41,777 nucleotides of DNA from Marinobacter sp. GTDB lineage: Bacteria > Pseudomonadota > Gammaproteobacteria > Pseudomonadales > Oleiphilaceae. The notes beneath the pieces were generated by a model that had not been told where the DNA came from, ran no database searches, and saw only the letters and a list, made by a program, of their open reading frames with translations. Position numbers and translations under genes: made by a program. Shown piece after piece: positions 36,502-41,777 of this stretch. How positions within the stretch are numbered: the stretch's first letter is position 1; each line of letters starts with the position of its first letter. Location of the stretch: assembly GCF_014859525.1 (NCBI RefSeq), contig NZ_JACUUB010000019.1, positions 1 through 41,777 on the forward strand, written 5' to 3'.

Positions 36502-38281
36502 CTTTCATTTGTTGCGCCCACTCTGGTTATTGCTGCTACTGGCCTTGCCGTTGTTTTTCATACTGCAACACCGACTGCGGCAAGGCGACACCGGCTGGGA
36601 TCGATACATCCCCGCCGCGTTACTGAACCCCCTGATTCGCCACCGGGATGAGCAACCATCCGGCACCAAAACCCTGTCTCCCCGGCTCCCTCTGGGGCTT
36701 GGCGTTGTCGTGTTGGCCATCGCCCTGTCAGGCCCCAGCTGGCGCGAAGCACCCACGCCCCTCAAACAGCCTGCCGACAGCCTGGTGATCGTTCTGGACT
36801 TGTCTCTGTCGATGCTGGCCACCGATGTTGAACCAGACCGACTAACCCAGGCCAAGCGCAAGATCCGGGATATCCTTATTGCACGTCAGGGTGGCCTGAC
36901 AGCCTTGGTGGTGTATTCCGGTGATGCGCATGTGGTTACCCCACTGACCGACGATCGTCGCACTATCGAGTCCATGCTCGGCGTTCTGGAGCCAGCCATT
37001 ATGCCGGCTCAGGGCAACCGCATTGATCTGGGCATAGAGCAAGCGGTCAACCTTCTCCAGCAGGGGACCCCCGGGCAGGGTCGAATACTGGTCATTGCCG
37101 ACGACTATCCCGACCGCCACCACGGTGACATAACCACTCGCTTACAAGGCACTCCCTATAGCCTGAGCACACTGACAGTAGGCACATGGGAAGGCGGACC
37201 AATCCCTTTAGCCAAACGGGGCTTTATTCGCGACAACGGTAACGTTGTTATTACTCGTGCCAACCCGGATGCCCTGGCCCGCCTGGCCCGTGACAACGGG
37301 GGCAGAAGCCACAGCCTGACCCTTGACGATGACGACATCCGCCGCCTGAATCTGGAGCCGGACTTCCGTAGCGATGCCATGCAAGACCGCAACGGCATGA
37401 CCATCAACCGCTGGCAAGACGACGGTTACTGGCTGCTATGGCTGGCGCTTCCGCTGCTGTTACTGGGCTGGAAGAAAGGCGCCTTCGCACTCTGCCTTAT
37501 GGCCATCATACCTTTGTCACTGACGCCCCGGCCGGCGATGGCAATGGATTGGGGCAGCCTTTGGCAGCGGGAAGATCAGAGAGGCCGGGAGCTGATCGAA
37601 CAGAATCCAGCCCGGGCCGCAGAGCGCTTGCAACAACCTGGCTGGCGAGGCAGCGCCTTGTATCGGGACGGGCGCTTCAACGACGCTGCACAAACCTTTG
37701 CGGATCAAGCCGGCCCGGTGGGCCATTACAACCGGGGCAATGCCCTGGCCCGCTCCGGTGAGCTGGCCGAAGCGCTGCAAGCCTATGAGCAGGCACTGGA
37801 GCAAAACCCTGAATTCGAGGACGCTCGCGCCAACCACGAACTGGTCCGGCAATTATTGGAACAACAGCAGCAGGAATCAGAATCTCAAAGCGACCCAAAC
37901 AGCCCGGAATCTCAGGATAGTGCAGGCGACCAGGATGGCGACCCGCAACAAGGCGACGGCTCTGACACTCAACCGAATGACCAGGGATCACCCAGCGACC
38001 AGGCTCAGGAGCCTGAGCCGGGGCAATCCGACGAATCAGGCCAGGAAGACGCCGATCAATCGGAGCAAGATGCGCAATTGCCGACCGACCCCTCAGGGCA
38101 GGATGCCGATGAGGCAACGGCAGAAGCCCCGGCTGAGATCTCTGAACAGCCCCTGTCTCAGGCCCAGGAGCAGTGGCTCAGGCGCATACCAGACAATCCC
38201 GGCGGGTTGCTGCAGCGCAAATTCCTGCAGCAACACCAACAACGCCAGACCCTACCGGACGAGGGCGACACACCATGGTAA
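36494..38281 (+). CDS. BatB-BatC fusion: VWA domain plus TPR repeats
   Basis: A 595-residue protein joining what are separate BatB and BatC proteins in some bacteria. It has N-terminal helices (about 5-24 and 63-80), a VWA domain with MIDAS DLSLS (102-106), membrane helices (about 312-349), and TPR repeats (about 370-455, with GHYNRGNALARSGELAEALQAYEQAL). A low-complexity linker rich in Gln, Asp, Ser, Glu and Pro follows (about 455-555). The end QWLRRIPDNPGGLLQRKF is conserved in this group. The start at 36494 has GGAGG seven bases upstream; an ATG at 36392 in the same frame lies deep in batA and is rejected. It overlaps batA by eight bases and the next gene by seven. Confidence 0.9.
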   Translation: MTDFHLLRPLWLLLLLALPLFFILQHRLRQGDTGWDRYIPAALLNPLIRHRDEQPSGTKTLSPRLPLGLGVVVLAIALSGPSWREAPTPLKQPADSLVIVLDLSLSMLATDVEPDRLTQAKRKIRDILIARQGGLTALVVYSGDAHVVTPLTDDRRTIESMLGVLEPAIMPAQGNRIDLGIEQAVNLLQQGTPGQGRILVIADDYPDRHHGDITTRLQGTPYSLSTLTVGTWEGGPIPLAKRGFIRDNGNVVITRANPDALARLARDNGGRSHSLTLDDDDIRRLNLEPDFRSDAMQDRNGMTINRWQDDGYWLLWLALPLLLLGWKKGAFALCLMAIIPLSLTPRPAMAMDWGSLWQREDQRGRELIEQNPARAAERLQQPGWRGSALYRDGRFNDAAQTFADQAGPVGHYNRGNALARSGELAEALQAYEQALEQNPEFEDARANHELVRQLLEQQQQESESQSDPNSPESQDSAGDQDGDPQQGDGSDTQPNDQGSPSDQAQEPEPGQSDESGQEDADQSEQDAQLPTDPSGQDADEATAEAPAEISEQPLSQAQEQWLRRIPDNPGGLLQRKFLQQHQQRQTLPDEGDTPW

Positions 38282-40002
38282 AACGTTTTGTGACTTCTGC
38301 CGTCAGCCTGTGCTTGCTACTCATGGTGGCCATGCCCGCGGCCTGGGCCAACGAATTAACCGTAGAGCCAGACCGCACACAGCTCTACGAGGGCGAGGTG
38401 CTGACGCTGACCGTTAAAGGCTCCATGAAGATCGACGTCAACCTGACCAACCTGTTCAGCTTTAACTTGTCGCAACTGCCCTCGCCCGATATAGAACAGG
38501 TTCAACCTGACTTCGAGATTTTAGCGCGCAACCAACGTTACAGCGTTCAAACCGTGAACAATGAGATGGTAGGTGAAATCACCTGGACCTACCGGCTGGC
38601 GCCAACCCGCACCGGTACGTTGACTATTCCCGAGCTGACATTCCAGGATTCGACCTCGGCACCGGTGATGGTTGAGGTGCTGGGCGGCACGCCGCCAAAC
38701 CAGCCAGCCGCCAGCAGAGACAGCTTTATCGAGCTGTCGGCAGACAAAGCCGATGTCTACGTTCAGGAACAACTGGTACTCACCGTTCGACTGTATTTTT
38801 CCGGCAACCTGATCCGGGGTGAACTGTCTGAGCCTGAACACCCGAACGCCATCATCGAATCCCTGGGCAGGCAGCAAGAGTTCAACCGATATCGCGATGG
38901 CACCCGTTATCGGGTAGTGGAACGACGCTATGCCATTTTTCCGCAACAGCCGGGCGAGTTCAGGCTTGCCCCGATCAGTTTTGAAGGCCAGGCCCGTGAC
39001 AGCTCCGGGCAGCTACGCTTTCTGCGAGATCGGCAACAGCTGTTTGACGTTCAGGTAAAACCCATACCCGACAACTATCCCGCCGGCAGGCCCTGGCTGC
39101 CAGCCATACAGATGACCTTGACCGAAGAGGGACTGCCCTCATCTACCGAACTGAGCGCAGGAACCAACCTGAATCGCCAGCTCACCCTGGAAGCCATCGG
39201 CCTGCCCTCAGAAGCGTTGCCAGATCTGCCACAGGCCATTCCGGATGCTATCCGGAGCTATCCAGAGCAACCGATCAGAAATACCGAAACCACAGCAGAG
39301 GGCCTGAACTCGGCCCTGCAGCAAGTTTCAGCGCTTGTTCCCGTGCAGACCGGTGACGTTGAGCTGCCAGCCATCCGGATACCCTGGTGGAATACACAGA
39401 CAGACCAGCTTGAATACGCCGAACTGCCCGCTCGCCGTTACCGGATAGAAGGTGATAGCCCGATGGTTGCAACCCCGGTGGACGATTCATCGCAAGCTCT
39501 GGAGCCGCTACCGGTAACGACGAGCAGTGATCAAGCTGACCCGGGGCAAACCTCGCCCTGGCTCATCAGCACAGTCATCATGGCGGTACTGTGGCTGGCG
39601 ACTGCCGGGCTGTGGTGGCTCTCTCGCCGACGACACGGCGAGCAAGCTCAGCCGGAGAATGCCGGCACGGCGAATGAACAGCAGGCGTTCAACTCACTCA
39701 AAAACGCCATTCAGGCCGGCTCCGGGCAAAGCTCTGCCCTACTGGTGAGCTGGGCTAAGCTCAAATATCCGGACCAGCGCCTGGTTACTCTGGAAGATGT
39801 ACTTCGGTTCAGTGGAGATCCGGCGTTGGCGGACGCCGTGCGGCAGTTTCAGGAGGGGTTATTCTCGCAGCACCGGGCTTCGTCTGGTAAAGCCGTAACG
39901 CGACCACTGATTAACGCGCTTGAGCGACTGAGAGCTCGACAGCCCAGCCCGGAATCAAATCAGGGATTGGCGCCATTGTTTCCGCCGGGCCTGTCAAACT
40001 GA
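38275..40002 (+). CDS. BatD family protein
   Basis: BatD proteins carry large extracytoplasmic immunoglobulin-like domains and are thought to work with BatA and BatB. The 575-residue protein has a clear signal peptide (1-25, cleaved after AWA), tandem beta-rich domains (about 28-440, starting ELTVEPDRTQLYEGE), one membrane helix (about 423-446, STVIMAVLWLATAGLWWL) and a short helical cytosolic tail. The start at 38275 is set by the signal peptide; the longer open frame from 38173 is an artefact of the preceding gene. It ends the operon in a strong inverted repeat. Confidence 0.9.
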   Translation: MVKRFVTSAVSLCLLLMVAMPAAWANELTVEPDRTQLYEGEVLTLTVKGSMKIDVNLTNLFSFNLSQLPSPDIEQVQPDFEILARNQRYSVQTVNNEMVGEITWTYRLAPTRTGTLTIPELTFQDSTSAPVMVEVLGGTPPNQPAASRDSFIELSADKADVYVQEQLVLTVRLYFSGNLIRGELSEPEHPNAIIESLGRQQEFNRYRDGTRYRVVERRYAIFPQQPGEFRLAPISFEGQARDSSGQLRFLRDRQQLFDVQVKPIPDNYPAGRPWLPAIQMTLTEEGLPSSTELSAGTNLNRQLTLEAIGLPSEALPDLPQAIPDAIRSYPEQPIRNTETTAEGLNSALQQVSALVPVQTGDVELPAIRIPWWNTQTDQLEYAELPARRYRIEGDSPMVATPVDDSSQALEPLPVTTSSDQADPGQTSPWLISTVIMAVLWLATAGLWWLSRRRHGEQAQPENAGTANEQQAFNSLKNAIQAGSGQSSALLVSWAKLKYPDQRLVTLEDVLRFSGDPALADAVRQFQEGLFSQHRASSGKAVTRPLINALERLRARQPSPESNQGLAPLFPPGLSN

Positions 40003-40012
40003 CAAGCCCGGC
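39984..40012. terminator. 12-position stem at the convergent ends of batD and ccmI
   Basis: GCCGGGC-C-TGTC (39984-39995) faces GACA-A-GCCCGGC (40001-40012) with one mismatch and a five-base loop. It spans the batD stop and ends 11 bases from the ccmI stop on the other strand. It has no T-run but could end or protect both messages. Confidence 0.5.
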
Positions 40013-40023
40013 GATGATTCAGA

Positions 40024-41304
40024 TCAGTTGGTCAGTTCCTGATTGATCACCAGCTGGACTGGCTCAGGCTGAGCGCTCAGCGCCATCACCTGCGCTTCAA
40101 CCCTGCCCTGCCAGTCACCCGGTTGAGGATTAACGCTGCCGGACCGGCTTAAACGCGCAATAATGACCACGTCCTGCTCAGCTGAGATGGTCGCATTCGG
40201 TGACATCGCATACCGGTCATCCAGTCGGATATCAGCGGGTAATGCCCCTGCCGTCAAGCGGGCAACCGCGACCGGCGCTCCCTCAGCGGTGTTTGCCGAA
40301 CGGGCAAAGATAAACAGGGTGGTATCAGCCGGCACCTGATCGCGAAAATCGTCGTCCAGCGAGACTCGCAAGGACACCCCCGGTCCCGCCTCGGTCACGG
40401 GTACTGACTGGCTCTGAACTGCTGCCGAAGGTTGCTGACCCAGGCGACGGTATGATTCATCAATGCCGCCGCGAATGGAGTCGATCTGAGGGTGGTCGGG
40501 GGCCACCGCCACAATCTGTTCCCAGTATTCAATCGCCGCCTGATAGTCCTGCTGGCTGAACGCATTGATCCCGAGCAGACCCAACGAGTTGACTTCGCTC
40601 GGGTTAAGCGATTGAGCCGCTTCAATGGCCTCGACCACCTCTGGCGTCATCTTTCCTTCGTTGTCAAAAAACAGCGCCTGAGCGGCCAGACCAAGAGCCA
40701 CCGCACTGGATTCACTGTCTTCGGCTACCGCTGTGGCCAGATTCCTGAACGCGTCCGCCGCGTCCCTGAAGCGCTCTATCCGCATGTAGGTCTGGCCAAG
40801 CATGGCCCAGCCGTCTGCGTTACCAGGATTAGTCTCAAGTCGGGTACGCAACTGCTCAGCAAGTTCCGATACCTTGGCAACTTGCTCATCACCGACTGCA
40901 CTCATCTCCTGCATGGCCAGGTACTGTTCCACCTGGTCCATGGCGCCCCATCGCTCATAGGCAATAAAAGCCCCTGCAGGCAGCAGCAGGACTGCCATCA
41001 AGGCAATGGCCATCGCGCTGCGCCGGCCAGGAATACGTTGTTCCGGCTTGGCATGCTCAGGCACATCGTCCAGCATGGCACCGGCCAGTTCATCCTTCAG
41101 CAATTGATAGTTTTCATCCTCCAGTATGCCGGCCTCGTACTCATTATCCAGCTCTTTAAGCCGGCTACGATAGGCCAGCAGATTCTGATTTCTTTGGTCG
41201 ATTTCCAAAGTCGAGCGAGAACCGTGAAAAAAGATCGGGTACAACACAAACGCCAAGGCAACCAGAATGAGTACCGTTGCGGCAATCCAGAATGTTTCAG
41301 TCAT
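40024..41304 (-). CDS. ccmI: cytochrome c maturation protein CcmI
   Basis: CcmI chaperones apocytochrome c to the haem ligation complex CcmF-CcmH. The 426-residue protein begins with a membrane helix (about 4-26), a cytosolic loop with RNQNLLAYRSRLKELDNEY, and a second helix (about 97-116). TPR repeats follow (about 150-290; NPGNADGWAMLGQTYM and NSLGLLGINAFSQQDYQAAIEYWEQI), then a C-terminal beta domain (about 300-426) that binds the apocytochrome in the periplasm. It follows ccmH by 37 bases, the usual order at the end of a ccm operon, and is convergent with the Bat operon. Confidence 0.93.
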   Translation of the reverse strand: MTETFWIAATVLILVALAFVLYPIFFHGSRSTLEIDQRNQNLLAYRSRLKELDNEYEAGILEDENYQLLKDELAGAMLDDVPEHAKPEQRIPGRRSAMAIALMAVLLLPAGAFIAYERWGAMDQVEQYLAMQEMSAVGDEQVAKVSELAEQLRTRLETNPGNADGWAMLGQTYMRIERFRDAADAFRNLATAVAEDSESSAVALGLAAQALFFDNEGKMTPEVVEAIEAAQSLNPSEVNSLGLLGINAFSQQDYQAAIEYWEQIVAVAPDHPQIDSIRGGIDESYRRLGQQPSAAVQSQSVPVTEAGPGVSLRVSLDDDFRDQVPADTTLFIFARSANTAEGAPVAVARLTAGALPADIRLDDRYAMSPNATISAEQDVVIIARLSRSGSVNPQPGDWQGRVEAQVMALSAQPEPVQLVINQELTN

Positions 41305-41341
41305 GGAGATATCATCACAGTTGAAAAATGTAGTGCAGGGA

Positions 41342-41777
41342 TCAGCTGCGCGACGACTGATCCTTGTCAGTCAGCATTTGTTTGATTCTTGCCTGCTCTT
41401 CTGAGCTCAGCGAGGGCTCCGGGCTCTGCCGCCGGGAACGCATGACAACACCGACCACGATGAGCAAGCCGCCGAATACAGCAATCGCGGGGAAACCCCA
41501 CAGGATGATGGTCCGGCGATCTACCGGGGGTTTGTACTTTACAAACTCGCCAAAACGATCCACCAGTGCACCCACAATCTCGGCGTCGGTAGCACCGTCT
41601 TGCATCATCAGATACACCTGATCCCGCATATCCTTGGAAATCGGTGCGTTGGAGTCGGCAATGTTCTGATTCTGACATTTCGGGCAACGCAGCTCGGCAT
41701 TCAGGTTGCGAAACCGCTTTTCCTCTGCGTAGGTGTCAAAGTCATAGAACTCAGGTGCCTCTGCCTGTGCCTGTGCC
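41342..41777 (-). CDS. ccmH: cytochrome c maturation thioreductase CcmH (5' partial)
   Basis: CcmH keeps the CXXCH motif of apocytochrome c reduced and takes part in haem ligation. The visible part encodes about 144 residues and lacks the start and signal peptide, which lie beyond the window. The redox motif is LRCPKCQNQ, followed by the helical bundle with SKDMRDQVYLMM and FGEFVKYKPP. One C-terminal membrane helix (ILWGFPAIAVFGGLLIVVGVV) and a short cytosolic tail complete it. The motif is read in codons that precede the internal ATG at 41629. Confidence 0.93.
   Translation of the reverse strand, partial: AQAQAEAPEFYDFDTYAEEKRFRNLNAELRCPKCQNQNIADSNAPISKDMRDQVYLMMQDGATDAEIVGALVDRFGEFVKYKPPVDRRTIILWGFPAIAVFGGLLIVVGVVMRSRRQSPEPSLSSEEQARIKQMLTDKDQSSRS

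Noticed and set aside
37698-38417. Second open frame in the BatB-BatC linker
   Set aside because: Stays open because of the biased composition of the Gln and Asp-rich linker; no start signal and no domain.

Overview
The window looks like core chromosome of a marine gammaproteobacterium. I infer Marinobacter or a close relative from protein resemblance and from gene order; no marker gene here proves it. The stretch sthA, nqrM, apbE, nqrFEDCBA, long-form GAPDH, mfd, csiV, methylthioinosine phosphorylase, psrA runs in the order I recall from Pseudomonas aeruginosa, except that mscS and an L,D-transpeptidase gene sit where nagZ would be expected. I see no insertion sequence, prophage, CRISPR array, tRNA or rRNA. 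Both window edges cut genes: dusA on the left and ccmH on the right.

Layout. 1-4433 (+): dusA, tal, a TerB-fold protein, a divergent class I-beta DAHP-synthase-like protein and a glycerophosphodiesterase. 4460-13173 (-): sthA, then the complete Na+-NQR module in transcription order nqrA-B-C-D-E-F-apbE-nqrM, which carries the six subunits, the flavin transferase and the maturation factor. 13496-14965 (-): GAPDH, divergent from mfd-csiV (+, 15136-19491), with matched promoters back to back. 19466-23647 (-): MTI phosphorylase, MscS channel, L,D-transpeptidase, psrA and an unrecognised membrane protein. 23804-24427 (+): riboflavin synthase. 24441-26835 (-): two rRNA m2G methyltransferases, rlmG and rsmC. 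26983-32905 (-): a small orphan ORF, a beta-carbonic anhydrase and the giant NAD-glutamate dehydrogenase gdhB. 33073-40002 (+): a tight MoxR-DUF58-DUF4381-BatA-BatB/C-BatD operon. 40024-41777 (-): ccmI and partial ccmH.

How the genes fit together. The nqr block builds a sodium-pumping respiratory complex; ApbE attaches FMN to NqrB and NqrC, and NqrM is needed for iron-centre maturation. SthA balances NADH and NADPH next to it. Riboflavin synthase makes the flavin precursor but stands apart in its own unit. Transaldolase yields erythrose-4-phosphate, a substrate of true DAHP synthases, so its neighbour may use the same pool. The Bat operon probably forms an ATPase-plus-VWA envelope complex.

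The most interesting signals are non-coding or subtle. They are: tandem PsrA-type boxes on a near-consensus psrA promoter; plus-strand terminators placed so that riboflavin-synthase read-through would be antisense to rlmG; a long concentric palindrome over the start of a 57-codon orphan ORF; a 17-bp stem between gdhB and can; competing stems in the rsmC leader that loosely resemble the RsmC rRNA target; altered active-site motifs in the DAHP-synthase-like protein; and a GAPDH lacking the usual NAD-selecting aspartate. I did not find a clear new multi-gene system. Promoters, hairpins and operators were called by eye.
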